From positions 43,398 through 107,397 of the forward strand of contig NZ_CABFVS010000001.1 of assembly GCF_902150025.1 (NCBI RefSeq): a stretch of 64,000 bases of DNA, given 5' to 3'. The position numbers and the translations under genes were made by a program. Below the pieces are notes generated by a model. It had not been told where the DNA came from, searched no databases, and saw only the letters and a list, made by a program, of their open reading frames with translations. Source of the stretch: Bartonella massiliensis. GTDB lineage: Bacteria > Pseudomonadota > Alphaproteobacteria > Rhizobiales > Rhizobiaceae. Shown piece after piece: positions 1 through 8,603 of this stretch; within the stretch, counting starts at the first letter, position 1, and every line of letters starts with the position of its first letter.

Positions 1-867
1 CTAGAAAGAAAGGAATATCAATCAGACCGTTCTTTCTATCTAACAGCTTTTAATGGCAATAAGCCATATACCTATGACCGTATCGAGCGTGGAACCATTC
101 ATATTCCTAATGCAACTCTTTCCGTTATTGGGGGCATTCAACCTTCACGAATTATTCCAGTCATTCAAGCAATGCACCGTGGAATAAACGATGATGGTTT
201 ATTGCAACGATTTCAAATGCTAGTTTTTCCCGATGAACGAAAAGAACGTGAATGGGTTGATAAACCTTTCAAGCAAAAGGCATGGGAAAATTATCAAGAA
301 GTCTTTCGTTCTCTTTACGATAAACCTTTAGGATCACCAAAACACCCCATTACCATACGTTTTTCTGCCGAAGCCCAAGAGATGTTTCGTGAATGGTGGG
401 AAAATTTTCAAAAAACAACCAAAGGGGAAAATTTCTCCGAAAGTTTACAAGCACATCTCTTGAAAATGGATAAAACCATACCAACCCTTGCGTTGATTTT
501 TGAACTGTGCGAAGGGGGGCGTTTTGAAATCAATAGAAATGCTCTTGAGAGAGCTTTGTATTGGGAAAAATATCTGATAAGTCACGCAAAACGCCTTTAT
601 GCGGCGCATGATACATTAATAGCAGAGCGTGCAAAATTAATTGTTGAACGCTGTGATTATTTACCCGATGGTTTTACTTCACGTGATGTTTATAAACGTA
701 ATTGGAAATGTTTAAAGGACAATGGAACAGTTAAGCAAGCTTTAGAGCTTTTATGCTGTTGTAACTATATTCGTGAAATCTCTGGAGACAATAACTCTCA
801 AGGCGGTCGACCTACCATACGCTATGAATGGAATCCTTTAATAAAAAGTCATAAAACAACACAATAG
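1..867 (+). CDS. DUF3987-type (primase/helicase-like) protein, 3' part
   Basis: The reading frame is open from the first base, so the gene begins upstream; an ATG at 172 is internal. The visible 288 residues include the stretch GGIQPSR...GINDDGLLQRFQ around residues 46-69, which resembles the region of DUF3987 proteins after their P-loop ATPase core. These proteins are common in phages, plasmids and satellite elements and are thought to act in replication. No Walker motif is visible, as expected for a C-terminal part. It lies just upstream of the inverted repeat at 955, in an island with a restriction-modification gene, so a role in replicating a mobile element is likely but inferred. Confidence 0.7.
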   Translation, partial: LERKEYQSDRSFYLTAFNGNKPYTYDRIERGTIHIPNATLSVIGGIQPSRIIPVIQAMHRGINDDGLLQRFQMLVFPDERKEREWVDKPFKQKAWENYQEVFRSLYDKPLGSPKHPITIRFSAEAQEMFREWWENFQKTTKGENFSESLQAHLLKMDKTIPTLALIFELCEGGRFEINRNALERALYWEKYLISHAKRLYAAHDTLIAERAKLIVERCDYLPDGFTSRDVYKRNWKCLKDNGTVKQALELLCCCNYIREISGDNNSQGGRPTIRYEWNPLIKSHKTTQ

Positions 868-954
868 GCAATCTGGATATCTTATAAAACATTAAACCCT
901 ATAACCTTGTATTATCGAAGAGAGCCTTCAAAGCATTCCGCATCTATTGGTTTT

Positions 955-1147
955 GGGGGTTTTGGGTGTTCTTTTTACACCCCTTCTATATATTTTTTAA
1001 ATCAAAAATAAAAGTTATTATATTTCAATATGTTAATGTTTTAAATAAACAACCTATATTAAACACAACACGTAAATACAATCTTTAATATATATTTAAG
1101 AGGGTTTTGTAGGGGTTTTGGGTGTTTTAAACACCGTCAAAACCTAT
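955..1147 (+). repeat. 193-bp inverted repeat, left copy
   Basis: This stretch is the reverse complement of 6719-6911 over 193 bp, with one mismatch (c at 1135 against t in the other copy) and no gap. Each end carries a GGTTTTGGGTGTT word followed by a matching AACACC or ACACCCC, so both ends can form small hairpins. The middle is AT-rich. The two copies enclose the Type ISP restriction-modification gene and a 46-codon ORF. Confidence 0.95.
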
Positions 1148-1281
1148 CTATTAAATTCGTGATAAAATGCTTTAAAATAATCATTATGATATTTTAAAAG
1201 AACGTATTGCATCTGTCTTGATTAACATATCAAACGATAAGCAAATTTCACTATTTTGCTGATCTGATCTTTCTCATAGGC

Positions 1282-1290
1282 TGTGGATAA
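1282..1290 (-). promoter_or_regulatory. DnaA-box-like site
   Basis: TGTGGATAA is the exact complement of the consensus DnaA box TTATCCACA. A near match, TTATCCATT, lies about 30 bp downstream in the same AT-rich stretch. A single 9-mer can occur by chance. Its place inside a mobile-element-like region, close to a DUF3987 gene, makes a replication or regulatory role possible. Confidence 0.3.
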
Positions 1291-1428
1291 GTCCCTTTAA
1301 AAACACCATTTTGAAAAAATTTATCCATTTTTTCGCATTTTTCTACATTTTTTTCTCAATTCACTCAAAATGGATTTAATAAGCTTCATTTCGATTCTTT
1401 TGAAAAGAATTGACCATATCATACCAAA

Positions 1429-4400
1429 ATGGAGCTCTGTTGTAATATGCTGCAATCTATTAAGTCTGATCATGAACAAGTCACTCTACGCTCTCTGTTG
1501 GACTATTATCGTAAACGAGCAAAATCACCCCGTGAATTGGGAACTCTGTTTGAAAATCTTGTGAAGGATTATCTGTCTGAAGACCCCTTGCAAAAGCAAG
1601 AATACGAAAAGGTTCAAACTTATTTGGAATGGGCTGGGGAGCATGATGAAGATGGGCGTGATATTGGCATTGATCTGGTCGCTACAATCCGTGATGACGG
1701 AGGCTATGCGGCTATTCAATGTAAATGCTATGATGCTTCTCACATCATTAAAAAAGAAGATATTGATAGTTTTATCGCTGCCTCTGGGAAGAAAATATTC
1801 ACACGTCGCATATTGGTTGATAGCACTGAAAGCAATTGGAGTGATAATGCGAACAACACATGTGATGGTCAAGAAGTTCGTATTCAACAGATTAATCTGT
1901 TTGATTTAGAAAACAGTCAAATTGATTGGGGGGCTTATAAAGAAAGAGGACAAGCCGTCCTTAAAGAGCAACCGAAAAAAAAGCTTTTAGATCATCAAAA
2001 GGAAGCACTGAAAGATGTCTGTGAAGGTTTAACAGAAGCAGACCGTGGCAAGCTGATTATGGCATGTGGTACGGGGAAAACGTTTACTAGTTTGAAGATA
2101 GCAGAAACTCTCGCCGGAAAAGGCAAGCGTGTGTTGTTTTTAGTGCCTTCTCTTGCTTTGATGTCACAAACGATACGCGAATGGACCATTGATACAGAAA
2201 TTCCTTTACGTTCTTTTGCGGTATGTTCTGATACACAAGTAGGAAAACGTCGTAAAGGGAAACATGATGATGAATCTGGTCTCGATGCTTCTGATCTTGT
2301 TTTACCCGCTACCACGGATTCACAAGAGCTTGCACGTAAAGCCAATAAAACCTCTCTTGATGTGATGACCGTCATCTTTTCAACCTATCATTCCATTCAA
2401 GTGATTTCGGATGCACAAAAGGATTATGGGTTACCCGAGTTTGATCTGATTATTTGCGATGAAGCTCATAGGACGACGGGGGTTGTATTGGGAACAGACA
2501 AGCATGAATCTGAATTTATCAAGGTTCATGACAACAGCATCATTGGCGGCAAAAAACGTCTATATATGACAGCAACGCCTAAGATCTTTGCTGACAATGC
2601 TAAAAAACAAGCTCATGAAATGAATGGCATTCTGGCGTCTATGGATGATGAAGCGCTTTATGGAAAAGAGCTTTACACCTATACATTCTCAAAAGCCGTC
2701 CAGAATGAACTCTTAGTCCCTTATAAGATTATTATCTTGGGTGTTAATGAAGAAGAAGTGAGTGAATCCATTCAACATCTGATGACCGATGAAAATTATG
2801 AACTTACCCTTGATGATAAGACTAAGATTATAGGCTGTTATCAAGCTCTGAGTAAAATAGATCTGAAAGTTGATTTGAGTGATGACCCTAACCCTATGCG
2901 GCGGGCTTTGGCTTTTTGTAAAGATATCAAGACCTCTGAACGTATCCGTGATACATTTAACTCTCAAGAAATCCAGAAAGAATTATTAAATCTTCATAAG
3001 CTCTATAAAGAGACACCGCCTCTTCAGTGCACCTTTGCGCATATTGATGGAACACAAAGTGCCAAGAAACGCAATGAAGCCCTTGATTGGTTAAAGGAAG
3101 ATGCGGGGGAGCATGCGTGTCGTGTGTTGACCAATGTGCGCTGCCTATCTGAAGGTGTCGATGTTCCTGCTCTTGATGCGATTATGTTTTTACACCCGCG
3201 CAAAAGCCAAGTGGATGTGATACAGGCGGTGGGGCGTATCATGCGTCGTTCCAAAGGCAAGAAGAGAGGTTATATCATTTTACCCGTTGGGGTACCTGCT
3301 GGGGTTTCTGCTGAAGAGGCTTTAAAATACAACAAGAGATACAGTGTTGTCTGGCAAGTGATCAATGCGTTGCTTTCCCATGATGAGAATTTTGAAGTAA
3401 CCCTTAACCAGATGATTTTAGGTCAAGACGTCAGTCATACTTTAGAGATTGCTGCCTTAAAGAGTATGACGACGGTTGAAGATAAACTCCATGTTTATGA
3501 GAAACCAGAAAGCACGGGTCTTGATATTGGAAAAGCAGCCTATGAACCACAAAAATACATTCATAGCGTAACCGGAAGATTACCCTTTTATAAAGAGTTT
3601 CCTAATGCCCTTAAAACTCTTCTGGCTAAGAAATTTACCCTTGCGGATTATTGGGGCATATGGGCTGGCAATGTTGCTGAGATTGCGCAAAATCATATCA
3701 ATCATCTTAAAGATATCCTATCCGATGAAAGCAGTGAAGCCTATCATGCTTTTGAGAGCTTTCATAAAGAACTAAAAAACAACTTAAACAGCGACATCAA
3801 ACAAGAAGAAGCTCTAGAGATGTTAGGACAACATCTTGTAACGCGCCCCGTGTTTGAAGCTTTGTTTGATGGCAATGAATTTGTGCAAAACAATGCCATT
3901 TCTCAAGCGATGGAAAAGATCTTAGCTGAGTTGGATAAAACCAATATCCAGCAAGTCTCTAAAGAATTACAAGAGTTTTATGACAGTGTAAAATTCCGTG
4001 CCTCTGGAATTACAACCCCCCAAGCAAGACAGAACCTTATTATCAAACTTTATGAAGACTTTTTTACCAAGGCATTTAAGAAAACCACGGATAGGCTTGG
4101 AATTGTTTATACCCCCGTTGAGGTTGTTGATTTTATCATTCACTCTGTTGATGATGTTTTACGCAATGAATTTGGCAAAAGTCTAGGATCACGGGGTGTT
4201 TCTATTCTCGACCCTTTTACAGGTACTGGAACCTTTATCACACGGTTGTTACAATCAAATCTCATCAAACCAGAAGATATGGAATATAAGTTCCGTCATG
4301 ATATTCATGCTAATGAGATTGTCTTGCTCGCCTATTACATAGCCGCGATTAACATTGAATCGACCTATCATAGTCTTATGAAAGGTGATTATATCCCATT

Positions 4401-6411
4401 CAAGCATATTGGTTTAACCGATACGTTTCGAATGCTTGAAGAGAAAGATCTTATGGAAGGTATACTCAAAGAAAACAGTGAATATTTAGAACATCAAAAG
4501 AAACTGGATATCAAAGTTATTTTTGGTAACCCTCCTTATTCCATAGGACAAAAAAGTGAAAATGATAATAATGCTAATATAACCTATATTGCACTTGATA
4601 CAAGAATTCGTAATACATATGCATCAAGATCTCAAGCAACACTAAAAAGAAATCTGTATGATAGTTATATCCGTGCTATCCGCTGGGCTAGTGACCGTAT
4701 AAAAGACCGTGGTGTTATTGGTTTTGTTACAAATGCAAGTTTTGTAGATGCAAACGCTATGGCTGGCTTACGAAAATGCCTCGTTGAGGAATTTAGCAGC
4801 CTTTATATTTTCCATTTACGGGGGAATGCACGAACGTCTGGAGAGCAGCGTAAAAAAGAAAGTGGGGGAATTTTTGGTGAGGGATCTCGAGCCCCTATAG
4901 CTATTTCCATTCTTGTAAAAAATCCAGAATCTGAACAACGTGGCAAGATATATTTCCGTGATATTGGAGATTATCTTAAAAGAGAAGAAAAACTTACGAT
5001 AATTGAATCCCTTGGAAGCATTGATGGCATCACACGGAGTGAACAAGGTTGGAAAATAATTACACCAGATAAGCACGGTGATTGGATCAATCAACGTGAT
5101 GAAAGTTTCAAATCATTTTTAGTGTTAGGTGATAAAAAGGTTGGTAATAAAAAGCTTTTTGATACTTTTTCTTGTGGTATTGTAACAAGTCGTGATGCAT
5201 GGGTTTATAACTCAAGCCGTGAAGCTTTAGCGAAAAATATGAAATCTATGATCACTTTTTATAATAGTGAAGTGGAGCGTTTTAATGATACTTATGCACA
5301 TGCTGAACGTAAATCACGTGTAAAAGTTGTAAATGATTTCGTAAATTCAGATGTGAAAAAAATTAGTTGGAGTTTTAGTATTAAACAGCAATTAATTAGA
5401 GGAAAGGTTTTTGACTTTGAAGATACATGCCTTATGCAAAGTTCATATCGCCCTTTTACACAACAATGGCTCTATTATAATCATACCTTTAATGAAGCAA
5501 TTTATCAAATGCCGCGTATATTCCCAATAGGGCAAGCGGTTGATAATAAGGTGATACAACTTACAAGTACAGGAGCAACAAAAGACTTTTCTGTCATCAT
5601 GATTAAGAAAGTACCTGATTTTCATGCAATAGATACTAGCCAATGCTTTCCACTATATATTTATGAAGATGTTACAGCCTTAAAAGATAATAATCAGTCT
5701 TATTTATTTACGAATTCTATAGAGAAAAGCAAAAATACTGGTTTACAGAGGCGTGATGCCATTACTGATGAAGGACTAGACCATTTTAAAGCTACTTATC
5801 CGAATGAAAAAATTACTAAAGATGATCTATTCTATTATGTTTATGGGATCTTACATTCGGAAGATTATCGTACCCGTTATGCTGATAATCTCTCTAAAGA
5901 ATTACCTCGTATCCCTTGTGTAAAGAGTGCTGATGATTTTTGGAAATTTGTTACAGCAGGGCGTGAACTGGGTCATTTGCACGTAAATTATGAAGATGTA
6001 GAGCCTTATCCAGTGACCTTTAAAAAAGGCAATCCAAAACAGACAGATATTTCTAATCCAGAAGAATTTTACCACGTTAAAGAAATGAAATTCGCAAAAG
6101 TTAAGAATAGTAAGGAAAAGGATAAAACAACAGTTATTTATAACAGCAATATCATCATAACAGATATCCCTCTTGAAGCTTATGAGTATATCGTAAATGG
6201 TAGACCCGCCCTTGAATGGGTTATGGGTCGTCAATGTGTAAAGACTGATAAAAAGAGTGGTATTGTGAATGATGCCAATCGCTATGCTGTTGAGACCGTT
6301 GGAAACCCTGCATACCCTCTAGAATTGTTTCAAAGGGTTATTACCGTAAGTTTAGAGACAATGAAAATCGTGAAAAAACTACCAAAATTAGAAATTAAAG
6401 AAACTGAATAA
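1429..6411 (+). CDS. Single-chain Type ISP-like restriction-modification enzyme
   Basis: This 1660-residue protein should recognise, methylate and cleave DNA in one chain. An N-terminal Mrr-like PD-(D/E)XK nuclease shows D82 and Q97-x-K99. A superfamily-2 helicase/translocase follows, with Walker A GTGKT at 214-218, DEAH at 344-347 and motif VI QxxGRxxR at 599-606. An N6-adenine methylase has motif I DPFTGTGT at 928-935 and motif IV NPPY at 1034-1037. The remaining roughly 600 residues should include the target-recognition region. This order and length match Type ISP enzymes such as LlaGI and LlaBIII. ATG 1429 is the first start after an in-frame stop; ATG 1447 is an alternative, and neither has a strong Shine-Dalgarno sequence. 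No frameshift is seen, so it may be active. The flanking inverted repeat suggests a mobile or invertible cassette. Confidence 0.9.
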   Translation: MELCCNMLQSIKSDHEQVTLRSLLDYYRKRAKSPRELGTLFENLVKDYLSEDPLQKQEYEKVQTYLEWAGEHDEDGRDIGIDLVATIRDDGGYAAIQCKCYDASHIIKKEDIDSFIAASGKKIFTRRILVDSTESNWSDNANNTCDGQEVRIQQINLFDLENSQIDWGAYKERGQAVLKEQPKKKLLDHQKEALKDVCEGLTEADRGKLIMACGTGKTFTSLKIAETLAGKGKRVLFLVPSLALMSQTIREWTIDTEIPLRSFAVCSDTQVGKRRKGKHDDESGLDASDLVLPATTDSQELARKANKTSLDVMTVIFSTYHSIQVISDAQKDYGLPEFDLIICDEAHRTTGVVLGTDKHESEFIKVHDNSIIGGKKRLYMTATPKIFADNAKKQAHEMNGILASMDDEALYGKELYTYTFSKAVQNELLVPYKIIILGVNEEEVSESIQHLMTDENYELTLDDKTKIIGCYQALSKIDLKVDLSDDPNPMRRALAFCKDIKTSERIRDTFNSQEIQKELLNLHKLYKETPPLQCTFAHIDGTQSAKKRNEALDWLKEDAGEHACRVLTNVRCLSEGVDVPALDAIMFLHPRKSQVDVIQAVGRIMRRSKGKKRGYIILPVGVPAGVSAEEALKYNKRYSVVWQVINALLSHDENFEVTLNQMILGQDVSHTLEIAALKSMTTVEDKLHVYEKPESTGLDIGKAAYEPQKYIHSVTGRLPFYKEFPNALKTLLAKKFTLADYWGIWAGNVAEIAQNHINHLKDILSDESSEAYHAFESFHKELKNNLNSDIKQEEALEMLGQHLVTRPVFEALFDGNEFVQNNAISQAMEKILAELDKTNIQQVSKELQEFYDSVKFRASGITTPQARQNLIIKLYEDFFTKAFKKTTDRLGIVYTPVEVVDFIIHSVDDVLRNEFGKSLGSRGVSILDPFTGTGTFITRLLQSNLIKPEDMEYKFRHDIHANEIVLLAYYIAAINIESTYHSLMKGDYIPFKHIGLTDTFRMLEEKDLMEGILKENSEYLEHQKKLDIKVIFGNPPYSIGQKSENDNNANITYIALDTRIRNTYASRSQATLKRNLYDSYIRAIRWASDRIKDRGVIGFVTNASFVDANAMAGLRKCLVEEFSSLYIFHLRGNARTSGEQRKKESGGIFGEGSRAPIAISILVKNPESEQRGKIYFRDIGDYLKREEKLTIIESLGSIDGITRSEQGWKIITPDKHGDWINQRDESFKSFLVLGDKKVGNKKLFDTFSCGIVTSRDAWVYNSSREALAKNMKSMITFYNSEVERFNDTYAHAERKSRVKVVNDFVNSDVKKISWSFSIKQQLIRGKVFDFEDTCLMQSSYRPFTQQWLYYNHTFNEAIYQMPRIFPIGQAVDNKVIQLTSTGATKDFSVIMIKKVPDFHAIDTSQCFPLYIYEDVTALKDNNQSYLFTNSIEKSKNTGLQRRDAITDEGLDHFKATYPNEKITKDDLFYYVYGILHSEDYRTRYADNLSKELPRIPCVKSADDFWKFVTAGRELGHLHVNYEDVEPYPVTFKKGNPKQTDISNPEEFYHVKEMKFAKVKNSKEKDKTTVIYNSNIIITDIPLEAYEYIVNGRPALEWVMGRQCVKTDKKSGIVNDANRYAVETVGNPAYPLELFQRVITVSLETMKIVKKLPKLEIKETE

Positions 6412-6532
6412 GCTTATTAAGGTATGCTCATATAATGGGTATGCTATCTTATAAGGGGTATAGAGTCTTATAATCATAATCTATACTTCTTTTATTAAGT
6501 TAATTAGATACAATCTTAAAAGGAGTGTTTAT

Positions 6533-6673
6533 ATGTGTTCTTCTAAAAAGAAATCATTTGCACTTTTAAACACCCTTATTTGTATTGCTTTAAGACTTAT
6601 AAGAAATCCATTCTTAAATAGAATACGCTTCTTTTGGATTACCTTTAAAAGGTTATACCGTAATCTCAAATGA
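6533..6673 (+). CDS. Small basic hydrophobic peptide, unknown function
   Basis: This 46-codon ORF begins MCSSKKKSF and is rich in Arg, Lys, Leu, Ile and Phe. It has one possible membrane or amphipathic segment (about residues 9-23) and a basic tail ending RLYRNLK. AGGAG at 6521-6525, 7 nt before the ATG, is a much better ribosome binding site than that of the large gene upstream. It lies 121 bp after the restriction-modification gene and inside the inverted repeats, so it travels with that gene. I do not recognise a family; a toxin-like peptide or an accessory peptide is conceivable but unsupported. Confidence 0.4.
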   Translation: MCSSKKKSFALLNTLICIALRLIRNPFLNRIRFFWITFKRLYRNLK

Positions 6674-6718
6674 TAGCTTTATTGTTTTCATAAGCTTTGT
6701 TTAAAGAGAATTTTATCT

Positions 6719-6911
6719 ATAGGTTTTGACAGTGTTTAAAACACCCAAAACCCCTACAAAACCCTCTTAAATATATATTAAAGATTGTATTTACGTGTTG
6801 TGTTTAATATAGGTTGTTTATTTAAAACATTAACATATTGAAATATAATAACTTTTATTTTTGATTTAAAAAATATATAGAAGGGGTGTAAAAAGAACAC
6901 CCAAAACCCCC
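6719..6911 (-). repeat. 193-bp inverted repeat, right copy
   Basis: Reverse complement of 955-1147 with a single mismatch. It closes the 5.96-kb segment that holds the Type ISP gene. The near identity of the two copies in such AT-rich, otherwise diverged intergenic DNA suggests recent duplication, gene conversion, or selection on the repeat itself. Confidence 0.95.
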
Positions 6912-7042
6912 TAAACCTCCAAAACTCATAACCATAATAATTTTAATAGCATTTCTTATGATTATACCCCCTTTCTATTGAAAGGCTTTAAAGGATCACA
7001 TGCTTTCATAAGACATGTTTTAATCACTCACTAAAATGATCA

Positions 7043-7232
7043 CTTTTGTCAGTTCAATTTACTGACACATAACTGACATATATATATTATGGATTGAATT
7101 TATGGTTGTGTTGTCGATATAGGTTGTATCATTAAAATGCTAATATATTGAAATATAATGTTTTTAATTTTCTCTCATTTAAAAAAAAAAATAATAGAGG
7201 GTCTAGAGTTAACTGACAGCACTGACAAAAGT
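7043..7232 (-). repeat. Diverged third copy of the inverted-repeat core, with different end words
   Basis: The middle (about 7081-7195) follows the right inverted repeat in order: tatatatta, gattg, tgttgt, atataggttgt, attaaaa, aatatattgaaatataat, atttaaaaa. The flanks differ. Instead of GGGTGTT/AACACCC words, this copy carries ACTGACA words in both orientations: TGTCAGT, ACTGACA and AACTGACA on the left, AACTGACA and ACTGACA on the right. CTTTTGTCAGT at the left end is inverted as ACTGACAAAAG at the right end. A conserved core with swapped iteron-like words looks like a replication or regulatory module. Confidence 0.6.
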
Positions 7233-7742
7233 CTATTAAAAGGGATTTTGCTCATCTCTATAGTTATCAATCTCTCTTTAGATGTTTTCATAACAAGCTA
7301 TAAATCACAATTATCCTATTTATAATCTCTCTTATGAAAATGAAAAATGATGCGGTGGCTATAAAGCAGATAAGAGCTATAGAGAATGCGTGAAAAAAGC
7401 AGGTTTTATAATCAAAATGCAAATGAAAGCATTGGTTATAAAGACAGTTCCTATAAAAATCTGTTAAGTTGCAAATGTGTTATTAAAAGAAATTAACAGA
7501 AATCTTTAAAACCATTTAGTAAAAAACAAGATAGGTTATAAAGTTAAAAATACGCATGATGAGAGCGTTTCTAAATATTATAAATGTATAGATTCAAAAA
7601 ATAACGCAATCGCTTAATAAAGCCCATAATATATCTTTAAAAGCACATAATACAAAAGAAGAAATTAATAAGCATATGATAAATATTTATACACAATGCA
7701 TTAAAAAAATCATAAAAAATATCAAAAAAGATAAAATATTAT
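7233..7742. other. AT-rich gap without recognisable genes
   Basis: About 500 bp of AT-rich sequence between the diverged repeat core and the promoter at 7743. All frames are closed by frequent stops. I see no RNA gene and no convincing short ORF with a ribosome binding site. Confidence 0.5.
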
Positions 7743-7771
7743 TTGACAATAAATACGTATTTTGTTATATA
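7743..7771 (+). promoter_or_regulatory. Consensus sigma70 promoter with operator-like palindrome
   Basis: TTGACA at 7743-7748, a 17-bp spacer and TATATA at 7766-7771 form a near-consensus promoter. The spacer holds a perfect 12-bp palindrome, AAATACGTATTT (7751-7762), placed where a repressor would block RNA polymerase. It points towards the beta-helix genes that start about 250 bp downstream. Confidence 0.6.
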
Positions 7772-7809
7772 AATACTCAAGTGATCAAAACACTAAACTA
7801 CTAGCGAAT

Positions 7810-7975
7810 AGGTTACGAAATAACCTTTCCAAAGTATTTAAAATACTAATTGTCTTTTATGCTTTTATTAGTATATAGAGATTTTTGTCGGGTGTAGTTA
7901 CACCATACAATACTCTTTTATGAGAAAAGTGTAACAACGGACTAGTAGCCGTGTTTTGAGCGCCCGGCGCCTTTA
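7810..7975 (+). promoter_or_regulatory. Hairpin-rich leader ahead of the beta-helix genes
   Basis: Between the promoter and the first beta-helix gene are several short perfect inverted repeats: AGGTTA/TAACCT (7810-7826, 5-nt loop), AGTATT/AATACT (near 7833-7848) and GGTGTA/TACACC (7891-7904, 2-nt loop). A GC-only patch, gcgcccggcgcc (about 7960-7972), follows. Such a structured leader could control translation or act as a small RNA. It matches no riboswitch class that I recognise. Confidence 0.35.
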
Positions 7976-8021
7976 TAGGCTGTCAATTTCAAAACTTTTT
8001 AAACTACTAGGAAATATTCCA

Positions 8022-8513
8022 ATGAAAAAATACGAATTTACGAATGAAACTAAGATTATTGAAGGATTTACCTTACATCGCATTAAAGCCATTAGAGATT
8101 TTGCTGATATCAAAGCAGGTACTTTAGGTGGCTTTATTGAAAGTGAAGATAACCTTTCTCATAATGGGAATTGCTGGGTTGGTGATAATGCTTATGTTGT
8201 AAAAACTGGTCGTGTTTATGAAAATGCAAGGGTTTTTGGCAATGCTGGTGTTGGTGGCTATGTATATGGTAATGCCAAGGTTTATGATTTTGCCAAGGTT
8301 TTTGCTCATGCTCATGTTTATGATAACGCTCAGGTTTTTGACAGTGCAAAAATTATCAGTCATGTGCATATTTATGAAAATGCTTGTGCTTATGGCATGG
8401 CTATTGTCACTAAAAATGCCTTTGGTGATACAAGAGAGAATGTTTATACAGAACGCCTTTCTCCTTATGGTGAGATCTCATTTGTGATGTGTAGGCCCAT
8501 AATAAAGCAGTAA
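8022..8513 (+). CDS. YdcK-like left-handed beta-helix protein, copy 1
   Basis: A 163-residue protein. The N-terminal part (about 1-50) has KYEFTNE, LHRIKAIRDFADIKAGTLGG and ENLSHNGNCWV, like the YdcK family of enterobacteria and phages. From about residue 50 to 135 it is built of six-residue repeats of the form [VI]-[YF]-x-x-A-x, which fold as a left-handed parallel beta-helix in YdcK and hexapeptide acyltransferases. Catalytic function is unproven. I chose ATG 8022, with AGGAAA at 8009-8014, over an upstream in-frame start at 7956 that adds residues unlike the paralogues. It is the first and shortest of three tandem paralogues and the nearest to the operator-bearing promoter. Confidence 0.75.
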   Translation: MKKYEFTNETKIIEGFTLHRIKAIRDFADIKAGTLGGFIESEDNLSHNGNCWVGDNAYVVKTGRVYENARVFGNAGVGGYVYGNAKVYDFAKVFAHAHVYDNAQVFDSAKIISHVHIYENACAYGMAIVTKNAFGDTRENVYTERLSPYGEISFVMCRPIIKQ

Positions 8514-8524
8514 TAAATAAACGC

Positions 8525-8550
8525 GGGCGCGGCGGGGGCGCCCCCTCTTT
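8525..8550 (+). terminator. GC-only hairpin between beta-helix genes 1 and 2
   Basis: GGGCGC (8525-8530) pairs with GCGCCC (8538-8543) around a 7-nt loop. An overlapping perfect palindrome, GGGGGCGCCCCC, lies at 8534-8545, and cctcttt follows. It may be an attenuating terminator within a tandem operon. Its pure GC composition stands out in this AT-rich region. Confidence 0.5.
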
Positions 8551-8603
8551 AAAACATTTCATTTCATTTAAAAATTTATCGAATATTAGATTAGGAGTTA
8601 CCT

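Noticed and set aside
8124..8369. Antisense ORFs opposite the beta-helix genes (also 8724-9062, 9628-9994)
   Set aside because: They arise from the regular hexapeptide coding on the other strand, which keeps antisense frames free of stops; no start signals.
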